Part shown: positions 33,343-44,757 of the stretch, piece by piece
Numbering within the stretch: position 1 is the first letter of the stretch
Layout: each line of letters opens with the position of its first letter
Origin: Protopterus annectens
Lineage: Eukaryota; Chordata; Ceratodontiformes; Protopteridae
Assembly: GCF_019279795.1 (NCBI RefSeq)
Contig: NC_056743.1
Location: 925,994,016-926,058,015 of the forward strand
Direction of reading: 5' to 3'
Length of the DNA stretch: 64,000 nt
Notes under the pieces: model-generated
What the model was told of the DNA's origin: nothing
Database searches by the model: none
Seen by the model: only the letters and a program-made list of their open reading frames with translations
Position numbers and translations under genes: made by a program

Positions 33343-36300
33343 GCACTAACTGAAGAGCAGAGTCAAAACTTCCAGTTCAGTTAATATTCCTTCCACACAG
33401 TTAAAATCAATTTAAATACTGTATTTTTTGAAAAAAAAGTGCAGATAAAGGTACTTAAATTCTCTTATACATCCAGTTGAATACAACAAGTTCTTAGCCG
33501 GCCAAAGCTGAGGTTTTTAAGCAGAAAATATTTCACACTGTACCACTTAAATAGGCAAGGACAGGAAATCAAAGAATGTGGCTACCCCACACCTGCAATT
33601 ACTAACAAATAATAAAATTCAAGCAGCACTAACTGAAGAGCAGAGTCAAAACTTCCAGTTCAGTTAATATTCCTTCCACACAGTTAAAATCAATTTAAAT
33701 ACTGTATTTTTTGAAAAAAAAAGTGCAGATAAAGATACTTAAATTCTCTTATACGTCCAGTTGAATACAACAAGTTCTTAGCCGGCCAAAGCTGAGGCTT
33801 TTAAGCAGAAAATATTTCACACTGTACCACTTAAATAGGCAAGGACAGGAAATCAAAGAATGTGGCTACCCCCACACCTGCAATTACTAACAAATAATAA
33901 AATTCAAGCAGCACTAACTGAAGAGCAGAGTCAAAACTTCCAGTTCAGTTAATATTCCTTCCACACAGTTAAAATCAATTTAAATATTGTATTTTTTGGA
34001 AAAAAAAAGTGCAGATAAAGGTTCTTAAATTCTCTTATACGTCCAGTTGAATACAACAAGTTCTTAGCAGGCCAAAGCTGAGGTTTTTAAGCAGGAAAAT
34101 ATTTCACACTGTACCACTTAAATAGGCAAGGACAGGAAATCAAAGAATGTGGCTATCCCCACACCTGCAATTACTAACAAATAATAAAATTCAAGCAGCA
34201 CTAACTGAAGAGCAGAGTCAAAACTTCCAGTTCAGTTAATATTCCTTCCACACAGTTAAAATCAATTTAAATACTGTATTTTTTGAAAAAAAAAGTGCAG
34301 ATAAAGGTACTTAAATTCTCTTATACGTCCAGTTGAATACAACAAGTTCTTAGCCGGCCAAAGCTGAGGTTTTTAAGCAGAAAATATTTCACACTGTACC
34401 ACTTAAATAGGCAAGGACAGGAAATCAAAGAATGTGGCTACCCCACACCTGCAATTACTAACAAATAATAAAATTCAAGCAGCACTAACTGAAGAGCAGA
34501 GTCAAAACTTCCAGTTCAGTTAATATTCCTTCCACACAGTTAAAATCAATTTAAATACTGTATTTTTTGAAAAAAAAGTGCAGATAAAGGTACTCTAATT
34601 CTCTTATACGTCCAGTTGAATACAACAAGTTCTTAGCCGGCCAAAGCTGAGGATTTAAGCAGAAAATATTTCACACTGTACCACTTAAATAGGCAAGGAC
34701 AGGAAATCAAAGAATGTGGCTACCCCACACCTGCAATTACTAACAAATAATAAAATTCAAGCAGCACTAACTGAAGAGCAGAGTCAAAACGTCCAGTTCA
34801 GTTAATATTCCTTCCACACAGTTAAAATCAATTTAAATACTGTATTTTTTGAAAAAAAAGTGCAGATAAAGGTACTTAAATTCTCTTATACGTCCAGTTG
34901 AATACAACAAGTTCTTAGCCGGCCAAAGCTGAGGTTTTTAAGCAGAAAATATTTCACACTGTACCACTTAAATAGGCAAGGACAGGAAATCAAAGAATGT
35001 GGCTACCCCACACCTGCAATTACTAACAAATAATAAAATTCAAGCAGCACTAACTGAAGAGCAGAGTCAAAACTTCCAGTTCAGTTAATATTCCTTCCAC
35101 ACAGTTAAAATCAATTTAAATACTGTATTTTTTTGAAAAAAAAAGTGCAGATAAAGGTACTTAAATTCTCTTATACGTCCAGTTGAATACAACAAGTTCT
35201 TAGCCGGCCAAAGCTGAGGTTTTAAGCAGAAAATATTTCACACTGTACCACTTAAATAGGCAAGGACAGGAAATCAAAGAATGTGGCTACCCCCACACCT
35301 GCAATTACTAACAAATAATAAAATTCAAGCAGCACTAACTGAAGAGCAGAGTCAAAACTTCCAGTTCAGTTAATATTCCTTCCACACAGTTAAAATCAAT
35401 TTAAATACTGTATTTTTTGAAAAAAAAGTGCAGATAAAGGTACTTAAATTCTCTTATACGTCCAGTTGAATACAACAAGTTCTTAGCCGGCCAAAGCTGA
35501 GGTTTTTAAGCAGAAAATATTTCACACTGTACCACTTAAATAGGCAAGGACAGGAAATCAAAGAATGTGGCTACCCCCACACCTGCAATTACTAACAAAT
35601 AATAAAATTCAAGCAGCACTAACTGAAGAGCAGAGTCAAAACTTCCAGTTCAGTTAATATTCCTTCCACACAGTTAAAATCAATTTTATTACTGTATTTT
35701 TAGGGAAAAAAAGTGCAGATAAAGGTACTTAAATTCTCTTATACGTCCAGTTGAATACAACAAGTTCTTAGCCGGCCAAAGCTGAGGTTTTTAAGCAGAA
35801 AATATTTCACACTGTACCACTTAAATAGGCAAGGACAGGAAATCAAAGAATGTGGCTACCTCCACACCTGCAATTACTAACAAATAATAAAATTCAAGCA
35901 GCACTAACTGAAGAGCAGAGTCAAAACTTCCAGTTCAGTTAATATTCCTTCCACACAGTTAAAATCAATTTAAATACTGTATTTTTTGAAAAAAAAAGTG
36001 CAGATAAAGGTACTTAAATTCTCTTATACGTCCAGTTGAATACAACAAGTTCTTAGCCGGCCAAAGCTGAGGTTTTTAAGCAGAAAATATTTCACACTGT
36101 ACCACTTAAATAGGCAAGGACAGGAAATCAAAGAATGTGGCTACCCCCACACCTGCAATTACTAACAAATAATAAAATTCAAGCAGCACTAACTGAAGAG
36201 CAGAGTCAAAACTTCCAGTTCAGTTAATATTCCTTCCACACAGTTAAAATCAATTTAAATACTGTATTTTTTGAAAAAAAAAGTGCAGATAAAGGTACTT

Positions 36301-39300
36301 AAATTCTCTTATACGTCCAGTTGAATACAACAAGTTCTTAGCCGGCCAAAGCTGAGGTTTTTAAGCAGAAAATATTTCACACTGTACCACTTAAATAGGC
36401 AAGGACAGGAAATCAAAGAATGTGGCTACCCCCACACCTGCAATTACTAACAAATAATAAAATTCAAGCAGCACTAACTGAAGAGCAGAGTCAAAACTTC
36501 CAGTTCAGTTAATATTCCTTCCACACAGTTAAAATCAATTTAAATACTGTATTTTTTGAAAAAAAAAGTGCAGATAAAGGTACTTAAATTCTCTTATACG
36601 TCCAGTTGAATACAACAAGTTCTTAGCCGGCCAAAGCTGAGGTTTTTAAGCAGAAAATATTTCACACTGTACCACTTAAATAGGCAAGGACAGGAAATCA
36701 AAGAATGTGGCTACCCCACACCTGCAATTACTAACAAATAATAAAATTCAAGCAGCACTAACTGAAGAGCAGAGTCAAAACTTCCAGTTCAGTTAATATT
36801 CCTTCCACACAGTTAAAATCAATTTAAATACTGTATTTTTGAAAAAAATGTGCAGATAAAGGTACTTAAATTCTCTTATACGTCCAGTTGAATACAACAA
36901 GTTCTTAGCCGGCCAAAGCTGAGGTTTTTAAGCAGAAAATATTTCACACTGTACCACTTAAATAGGCAAGGACAGGAAATCAAAGAATGTGGCTACCCCC
37001 ACACCTGCAATTACTAACAAATAATAAAATTCAAGCAGCACTAACTGAAGAGCAGAGTCAAAACTTCCAGTTCAGTTAATATTCCTTCCACACAGTTAAA
37101 ATCAATTTAAATACTGTATTTTTTGAAAAAAAAGTGCAGATAAAGGTACTTAAATTCTCTTATACGTCCAGTTGAATACAACAAGTTCTTAGCCGGCCAA
37201 AGCTGAGGTTTTTAAGCAGAAAATATTTCACACTGTACCACTTAAATAGGCAAGGACAGGAAATCAAAGAATGTGGCTACCCCCACACCTGCAATTACTA
37301 ACAAATAATAAAATTCAAGCAGCACTAACTGAAGAGCAGAGTCAAAACTTCCAGTTCAGTTAATATTCCTTCCACACAGTTAAAATCAATTTAAATACTG
37401 TATTTTTTGAAAAAAAAGTGCAGATAAAGGTACTTAAATTCTCTTATACGTCCAGTTGAATACAACAAGTTCTTAGCCGGCCAAAGCTGAGGTTTTTAAG
37501 CAGAAAATATTTCACACTGTACCACTTAAATAGGCAAGGACAGGAAATCAAAGAATGTGGCTACCCCCACACCTGCAATTACTAACAAATAATAAAATTC
37601 AAGCAGCACTAACTGAAGAGCAGAGTCAAAACTTCCAGTTCAGTTAATATTCCTTCCACACAGTTAAAATCAATTTAAATACTGTATTTTTTGAAAAAAA
37701 GTGCAGATAAAGGTACTTAAATTCTCTTATACGTCCAGTTGAATACAACAAGTTCTTAGCCGGCCAAAGCTGAGGTTTTAAGCAGAAAATATTTCACACT
37801 GTACCACTTAAATAGGCAAGGACAGGAAATCAAAGAATGTGGCTACCCCCACACCTGCAATTACTAACAAATAATAAAATTCAAGCAGCACTAACTGAAG
37901 AGCAGAGTCAAAACTTCCAGTTCAGTTAATATTCCTTCCACACAGTTAAAATCAATTTAAATACTGTATTTTTTTTGAAAAAAAAGTGCAGATAAAGGTA
38001 CTTAAATTCTCTTATACGTCCAGTTGAATACAACAAGTTCTTAGCCGGCCAAAGCTGAGGTTTTAAGCAGAAAATATTTCACACTGTACCACTTAAATAG
38101 GCAAGGACAGGAAATCAAAGAATGTGGCTACCCCCACACCTGCAATTACTAACAAATAATAAAATTCAAGCAGCACTAACTGAAGAGCAGAGTCAAAACT
38201 TCCAGTTCAGTTAATATTCCTTCCACACAGTTAAAATCAATTTAAATACTGTATTTTTTGAAAAAAAAGTGCAGATAAAGGTACTTAAATTCTCTTATAC
38301 GTCCAGTTGAATACAACAAGTTCTTAGCCGGCCAAAGCTGAGGTTTTTAAGCAGAAAATATTTCACACTGTACCACTTAAATAGGCAAGGACAGGAAATC
38401 AAAGAATGTGGCTACCCCCACACCTGCAATTACTAACAAATAATAAAATTCAAGCAGCACTAACTGAAGAGCAGAGTCAAAACTTCCAGTTCAGTTAATA
38501 TTCCTTCCACACAGTTAAAATCAATTTAAATACTGTATTTTTTGAAAAAAAGTGCAGATAAAGGTACTTAAATTCTCTTATACGTCCAGTTGAATACAAC
38601 AAGTTCTTAGCCGGCCAAAGCTGAGGTTTTTAAGCAGAAAATATTTCACACTGTACCACTTAAATAGGCAAGGACAGGAAATCAAAGAATGTGGCTACCC
38701 CCACACCTGCAATTACTAACAAATAATAAAATTCAAGCAGCACTAACTGAAGAGCAGAGTCAAAACTTCCAGTTCAGTTAATATTCCTTCCACACAGTTA
38801 AAATCAATTTAAATACTGTATTTTTTTGAAAAAAAAGTGCAGATAAAGGTACTTAAATTCTCTTATACGTCCAGTTGAATACAACAAGTTCTTAGCCATC
38901 CAAAGCTGAGGTTTTTAAGCAGAAAATATTTCACACTGTACCACTTAAATAGGCAAGGACAGGAAATCAAAGAATGTGGCTACCCCCACACCTGCAATTA
39001 CTAACAAATAATAAAATTCAAGCAGCACTAACTGAAGAGCAGAGTCAAAACTTCCAGTTCAGTTAATATTCCTTCCACACAGTTAAAATCAATTTAAATA
39101 CTGTATTTATTTTGAAAAAAAAAGTGCAGATAAAGGCACTTAAATTCTCTATACGTCCAGTTGAATACAACAAGTTCTTAGCCGGCCAAAGCTGAGGTTT
39201 TTAAGCAGAAAATATTTCACACTGTACCACTTAAATAGGCAAGGACAGGAAATCAAAGAATGCAGCTACCCCCACACCTGCAATTACTAACAAATAATAA

Positions 39301-40378
39301 AATTCAAGCAGCACTAACTGAAGAGCAGAGTCAAAACTTCCAGTTCAGTTAATATTCCTTCCACACAGTTAAAATCAATTTAAATACTGTATTTTTTGAA
39401 AAAAAAAGTGCAGATAAAGGTACTTAAATTCTCTTATACGTCCAGTTGAATACAACAAGTTCTTAGCCGGCCAAAGCTGAGGTTTTTAAGCAGAAAATAT
39501 TTCACACTGTACCACTTAAATAGGCAAGGACAGGAAATCAAAGAATGTGGCTACCCCACACCTGCAATTACTAACAAATAATAAAATTCAAGCAGCACTA
39601 ACTGAAGAGCAGAGTCAAAACTTCCAGTTCAGTTAATATTCCTTCCACACAGTTAAAATCAATTTAAATACTGTATTTTTTGAAAAAAAAGTGCAGATAA
39701 AGTTACTTAAATTCTCTTATACGTCCAGTTGAATACAACAAGTTCTTAGCCGGCCAAAGCTGAGGTTTTTAAGCAGAAAATATTTCACACTGTACCACTT
39801 AAATAGGCAAGGACAGGAAATCAAAGAATGTGGCTACCCCCACACCTGCAATTACTAACAAATAATAAAATTCAAGCAGCACTAACTGAAGAGCAGAGTC
39901 AAAACTTCCAGTTCAGTTAATATTCCTTCCACACAGTTAAAATCAATTTAAATACTGTATTTTTTGGGAAAAAAAAGTGCAGATAAAGGTACTTAAATTC
40001 TCTTATACGTCCAGTTAAATACAACAAGTTCTTAGCCGGCCAAAGCTGAGGATTTAAGCAGAAAATATTTCACACTGTACCACTTAAATAGGCAAGGACA
40101 GGAAATCAAAGAATGTGGCTACCCCCACACCTGCAATTACTAACAAATAATAACATTCAAGCAGCACTAACTGAAGAGCAGAGTCAAAACTTCCAGTTCA
40201 GTTAATATTCCTTCCACACAGTTAAAATCAATTTAAATACTGTATTTTTTTTAAAAAAAAAAGTGCAGATAAAGGTACTTAAATTCTCTAATACGTCCAG
40301 TTGAATACAACAAGTTCTTAGCCGGCCAAAGCTGAGGTTTTTAAGCAGAAAATATTTCACAATGTACCACTTAAATAG
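33343..40378. repeat. 284-bp monomer array, left block
   Basis: About 24.8 head-to-tail copies. GCACTAACTGAAGAGCAG recurs at 33343, 33626, 33912, 34198, 34482, 34764, 35047 and so on, giving a period of 282-286 bp. Most length variation comes from the A/T run after CTGTATTTTTT and from the C run in GGCTACCCCCACACC. Copies are nearly identical, implying recent amplification or homogenisation. The block ends at the 14-bp target site of the Penelope insertion. Confidence 0.97.
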
Positions 40379-40465
40379 TGAAAAAACCTCCACAAGGATG
40401 CTGCTGTTGTAGAAAAGATCTTTATTAAAACGAATACAAATTAAAATCCAGAAGCCAGATAAAAG

Positions 40466-40504
40466 ATGTTAGCGCTTTCGGGTGTTACCCTTCCTCAGAC
40501 AAAT
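40466..40504 (-). ncRNA. candidate hammerhead ribozyme, left Penelope copy
   Basis: Minus-strand core: CTGAGGA (40498-40492), one unpaired base, a 4-bp stem GGGT/ACCC, GAAA (40479-40476), palindromic AGCGCT and cleavage-site A. It is identical in layout to 44567-44605. Short palindromic stem III suggests action as a dimer, as described for Penelope hammerheads. Confidence 0.65.
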
Positions 40505-40552
40505 TGTAATTATCCTAGGACCATATTTAAAACAAATCTAAATCAATCAAAA

Positions 40553-42580
40553 TCAATAAAAAACCCGCCTACTTCTAAGGGCGGGTTTCATAGGTACAAC
40601 ATCATTTAGACCCGGCCATTTATGGGCCATAAATTCAATGATCCACCTAGACTCAGCAAGTTCTGTTTGCAGTTTTATATCGCCCCCTCTCTTACTCAAT
40701 GTGACATTAGCAATAGCCCTGAATGTAAAAACATGTGTAGGAAAGTCACTAATATGCCTGAATAAGGCATTGTGAATATCACCATTTCTAATGGCTGATA
40801 AGTGTTGTAACAGTCTCACTTTGAACATGTTGTTAGTCTTGCCCACATAGAAACATGGGCAAGAACTACACTCAGCCATGTACACAACATTCTTCGTCCT
40901 ACAAGTTGCCCTAGCTTTCAATTCTAACGTCCTGCCTGTGATGTGGTGCTTAAAAACCGTATCTCTATTAATATGGGGACAAGCTTTACAAGCTCCACAA
41001 GGTGCACTACCTACTTGTTTGAAGAAGGCCCTTTGAGCCTTAGTGCGTTCCCTGCACAAGAGGTCTTTTAAACTTTTATTTTTCCTAAATCCAAAAACAG
41101 GGGCCAGACCTACAACATCTTTGACCTTATCATCACTGATGAGGACATTCCAGTTACTTTTGATTATGTTGGTAATATCATGTATGTTGCTGCTATAAGT
41201 AAAAGTCATTTTAAGGGGATTTCCTTCTGTCCTGCCCACTTTCACCACCGATTTACTTGAATATAACCATGGTTTGTATTCAGTGTTCCTTTTGGCCTTA
41301 CTAGTGGAGATGGTCCTGTCCACCATCTGTCCCTGGTAACCCCTATCACGCAGGAGGCTTTTTAACTTGTTAGTTTCCCCCTCAAAACTAGGTTCATCAG
41401 TGCAGATCCTTGATAGTCTGCTTACCTGTCCCTTGATGACCCCAGGGAAGGTATAGCGGGGATGCATGCTGTCAAAAGTTAACAGCGTGTTCTTCCAGCA
41501 TCCTTTCCTAAACAAACCTGTGGAGAATCCAGTGTCGGTTTGTGTAATAAGGACATCCAAGAAATCTATACTGTCCCGAGAGACTACCTTGGTGAACCTA
41601 AAAAATGAAGTGGTAGAATTAAGATATTCCACAAAGCAATCCAGTGACTCATCATCCCCTGTCCACAGAATAAAAACATCATCCACATAACGTCTGTATA
41701 TTCTAACAAATGGCCACCATTGTGGATGATTGTAGATGTAATGATCCTCCCAATAAGAGAGAACAAGGTTGGCATAGGTGTTAGCACAGGGTGTGCCCAT
41801 CGCTACACCCTGTGCTTGTTGGTATAGCTGGTCTGGGCCCAGAAAAACATTATGCTCAAGTACTAAACGTAGCAAGACAGTAATCAGTTCTATCTTGGAG
41901 GAGTCAACCTCTTTTGTTTGTAGAATTTCAGCTATAGCTTTAGTCCCATAATCATTATTAATGACCGTGAAAAGGCTGGCCACATCCAGGGTCACCATAA
42001 GATAAGGGTCATCATTGGCCCCTTTCTCTACCTCACCTAGTGCTCTCAAAAAGCCACCTGTATCTGATAAAATATTGTCAATGCCATCCACTACAGGTCG
42101 TAAAACAGTTTCCAACCAGATCGAGGCATTTTCCGTAACCCATTTTCTGCCAGATACTATGGGTCTAATGGGTGGGTCATTCAGGGACTTATGTATTTTA
42201 GGAAGGCCCTTGAAAACAGGGGTCACCACATCTTCTATCCTAAGGAAGTTGTATAGATCCTCAGTAACAACTCCCCTTTGTAAAAGTTGTTTCAGGCACA
42301 GATGGACCCTATCTATAATAAGCTTAACCTTGAGTGGATTGATGGATATATAAGTCTCCCCATCAGACAGGAGGGATTTCAATTTGTCAAGATAAAAACT
42401 GGTGTCCATGACCACGGTGGCCCCCCCTTTATCTGCCATCTTAATAGTTATATTACTGTTATTGCACAGATCATACAGAGCTTGTTTCTGTGTAGGGGTC
42501 AAATTATAGTATTTATGTGAAAAACCACTGTGAAAATATGCCATTAAATCTCTTTCACAGGCATTAATAAAAAGGCTCAT
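40553..42580 (-). CDS. Penelope-like RT/GIY-YIG protein, left copy (intact)
   Basis: An uninterrupted frame of about 675 codons starts at an ATG at 42580 (MSLFINACERDLMAYF). The frame stays open further upstream to 42676, but those codons derive from the antisense of the other arm. RT features: MADKGGATVVMDTSFYLDKL, FKGLPKIHKS, a VTLDVASLFT A block, GVAMGTPCANTYANL and RRYVDDVFILW as catalytic box. The C-terminus has CGACKACPHI and a GIY-YIG-type nuclease, NVVYMAECSSCPCFYVGKTN. Penelope elements use this to nick targets. Full RT, zinc-like and nuclease parts are present. Whether the 5' start is complete is unsure, as longer Penelope N-termini exist. Confidence 0.9.
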   Translation of the reverse strand: MSLFINACERDLMAYFHSGFSHKYYNLTPTQKQALYDLCNNSNITIKMADKGGATVVMDTSFYLDKLKSLLSDGETYISINPLKVKLIIDRVHLCLKQLLQRGVVTEDLYNFLRIEDVVTPVFKGLPKIHKSLNDPPIRPIVSGRKWVTENASIWLETVLRPVVDGIDNILSDTGGFLRALGEVEKGANDDPYLMVTLDVASLFTVINNDYGTKAIAEILQTKEVDSSKIELITVLLRLVLEHNVFLGPDQLYQQAQGVAMGTPCANTYANLVLSYWEDHYIYNHPQWWPFVRIYRRYVDDVFILWTGDDESLDCFVEYLNSTTSFFRFTKVVSRDSIDFLDVLITQTDTGFSTGLFRKGCWKNTLLTFDSMHPRYTFPGVIKGQVSRLSRICTDEPSFEGETNKLKSLLRDRGYQGQMVDRTISTSKAKRNTEYKPWLYSSKSVVKVGRTEGNPLKMTFTYSSNIHDITNIIKSNWNVLISDDKVKDVVGLAPVFGFRKNKSLKDLLCRERTKAQRAFFKQVGSAPCGACKACPHINRDTVFKHHITGRTLELKARATCRTKNVVYMAECSSCPCFYVGKTNNMFKVRLLQHLSAIRNGDIHNALFRHISDFPTHVFTFRAIANVTLSKRGGDIKLQTELAESRWIIEFMAHKWPGLNDVVPMKPALRSRRVFY

Positions 42581-42608
42581 GGAAGCAGTGAAAGTGGGAA
42601 CAAAGACA

Positions 42609-44517
42609 CTGTGCAATAACAGTAATATAACTATTAAGATGGCAGATAAAGGGGGGGCCACCGTGGTCATGGACACCAGTTTTTATCTTGACAAATTGAA
42701 ATCCCTCCTGTCTGATGGGGAGACTTATATATCCATCAATCCACTCAAGGTTAAGCTTATTATAGATAGGGTCCATCTGTGCCTGAAACAACTTTTACAA
42801 AGGGGAGTTGTTACTGAGGATCTATACAACTTCCTTAGGATAGAAGATGTGGTGACCCCTGTTTTCAAGGGCCTTCCTAAAATACATAAGTCCCTGAATG
42901 ACCCACCCATTAGACCCATAGTATCTGGCAGAAAATGGGTTCTGGAAAATGCCTCGATCTGGTTGGAAACTGTTTTACGACCTGTAGTGGATGGCATTGA
43001 CAATATTTTATCAGATACAGGTGGCTTTTTGAGAGCACTAGGTGAGGTAGAAAGGGGCCAATGATGACCCTTATCTTATGGTGACCCTGGATGTGGCCAG
43101 CCTTTTCACGGTCATTAATAATGATTATGGGACTAAAGCTATAGCTGAAATTCTACAAACAAAAGAGGTTGACTCCTCCAAGATAGAACTGATTACTGTC
43201 TTGCTACGTTTAGTACTTGAGCATAATGTTTTTCTGGGCCCAGACCAGCTATACCAACAAGCACAGGGTGTAGCGATGGGCACACCCTGTGCTAACACCT
43301 ATGCCAACCTTGTTCTCTCTTATTGGGAGGATCATTACATCTACAATCATCCACAATGGTGGCCATTTGTTAGACTATACAGACGTTATGTGGATGATGT
43401 TTTTATTCTGTGGACAGGGGATGATGAGTCACTGGATTGCTTTGTGGAATATCTTAATTCTACCACTTCATTTTTTAGGTTCACCAAGGTAGTCTCTCGG
43501 GACAGTATAGATTTCTTGGATGTCCTTATTACACAAACCGACACTGGATTCTCCACAGGTTTGTTTAGGAAAGGATGCTGGAAGAACACGCTGTTAACTT
43601 TTGACAGCATGCATCCCCGCTATACCTTCCCTGGGGTCATCAAGGGACAGGTAAGCAGACTATCAAGGATCTGCACTGATGAACCTAGTTTTGAGGGGGA
43701 AACTAACAAGTTAAAAAGCCTCCTGCGTGATAGGGGTTACAGGGACAGATGGTGGACAGGACCATCTCCACTAGTAAGGCAAAGGAACACTGAATACAAA
43801 CCATGGTTATATTCAAGTAAATCGGTGGTGAAAGTGGGCAGGACAGAAGGAAATCCCCTTAAAATGACTTTTACTTATAGCAGCAACATACATGATATTA
43901 CCAACATAATCAAAAGTAACTGGAATGTCCTCATCAGTGATGATAAGGTCAAAGATGTTGTAGGTCTGGCCCCTGTTTTTGGATTTAGGAAAATAAAGTT
44001 TAAAGACCTCTTGTGCAGGGAACGCACTAAGGCTCAAAGGGCCTTCTTCAAACAAGTAGGTAGTGCACCTTGTGGAGCTTGTAAAGCTTGTCCCCATATT
44101 AATAGAGATACGGTTTTTAAGCACCACATCACAGGCAGGACGTTAGAATTGAAAGCTAGGGCAACTTGTAGGACGAAGAATGTTGTGTACATGGCTGAGT
44201 GTAGTTCTTGCCCATGTTTCTATGTGGGCAAGACTAACAACATGTTCAAAGTGAGACTGTTACAACACTTATCAGCCATTAGAAATGGTGATATTCACAA
44301 TGCCTTATTCAGGCATATTAGTGACTTTCCTACACATGTTTTTACATTCAGGGCTATTGCTAATGTCACATTGAGTAAGAGAGGGGGCGATATAAAACTG
44401 CAAACAGAACTTGCTGAGTCTAGGTGGATCATTGAATTTATCGCCCATAAATGGCCGGGTCTAAATGATGTTGTACCTATGAAACCCGCCCTTAGAAATA
44501 GGCGGGTTTTTTATTGA
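42609..44517 (+). pseudogene. Penelope-like RT/GIY-YIG ORF, right copy (frameshifted)
   Basis: Same protein as the left copy but 5'-truncated at the LCNNSNITIK stretch. A 2-bp loss near 43052 (GTAGAAAGGGG instead of GTAGAGAAAGGGG) shifts the frame after RALGEVE; the second frame is open from 43078 to 44517. A further difference near 43735 changes GYQGQMVDRTIS to a shifted GYRDRWWTGPS segment before the frame is restored. The YVDD box and GIY-YIG domain remain readable. Confidence 0.92.
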
Positions 44518-44566
44518 TTTTGATTGGTTTAGATTTGTTTTAAATATGGTCCTAGGATAATTACAA

Positions 44567-44605
44567 TTTGTCTGAGGAAGGGTAACACCCGAAAGCGCTA
44601 ACATC
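44567..44605 (+). ncRNA. candidate hammerhead ribozyme, right Penelope copy
   Basis: CTGAGGA (44572-44578), one unpaired A, stem GGGT/ACCC with loop AAC, GAAA (44591-44594), palindromic AGCGCT (44594-44599) and A at the expected cleavage position (44600). TGT (44569-44571) can pair with ACA (44601-44603) as stem I. It lies 50 bp after the ORF end. Confidence 0.65.
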
Positions 44606-44757
44606 TTTTATCTGGCTTCTGGATTTTAATTTGTATTCGTTTTAATAAAGATCTTTTCTACAACAGCAGCATCCTTGTGGAGGTTTTTTCACCATTTGAT
44701 TGTTCTGACTGTTTACCTCCATTTTGGATCTTGTCAGCACCAAGCATTTTGGACTTT

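Larger units (their letters stand above)
40379..44757. mobile_element. head-to-head Penelope-like element dimer
   Basis: Left arm 40379-42469 (coding on the minus strand) and right arm 42609-44691 (coding on the plus strand) are near-perfect inverted repeats. They are separated by 139 bp that belong to the longer 5' end of the left copy. A 66-bp tail follows at 44692-44757. The whole unit is flanked by TACCACTTAAATAG at 40365-40378 and 44758-44771, a 14-bp target duplication in the monomer array. Both copies encode RT plus GIY-YIG endonuclease and carry a hammerhead-like motif near the 3' end. One insertion event of a pre-formed or template-switched dimer is the simplest reading. Confidence 0.95.

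Noticed and set aside
42581..42676. N-terminal hydrophobic extension of the left Penelope ORF
   Set aside because: These codons read the antisense of the opposite arm across the dimer junction, so the apparent signal-like segment is an artefact.
40379..44757. Inverted Penelope arms as an assembly artefact
   Set aside because: The arms differ by small indels, the right arm is truncated, and a 14-bp duplication flanks the unit, all of which fit a real insertion.
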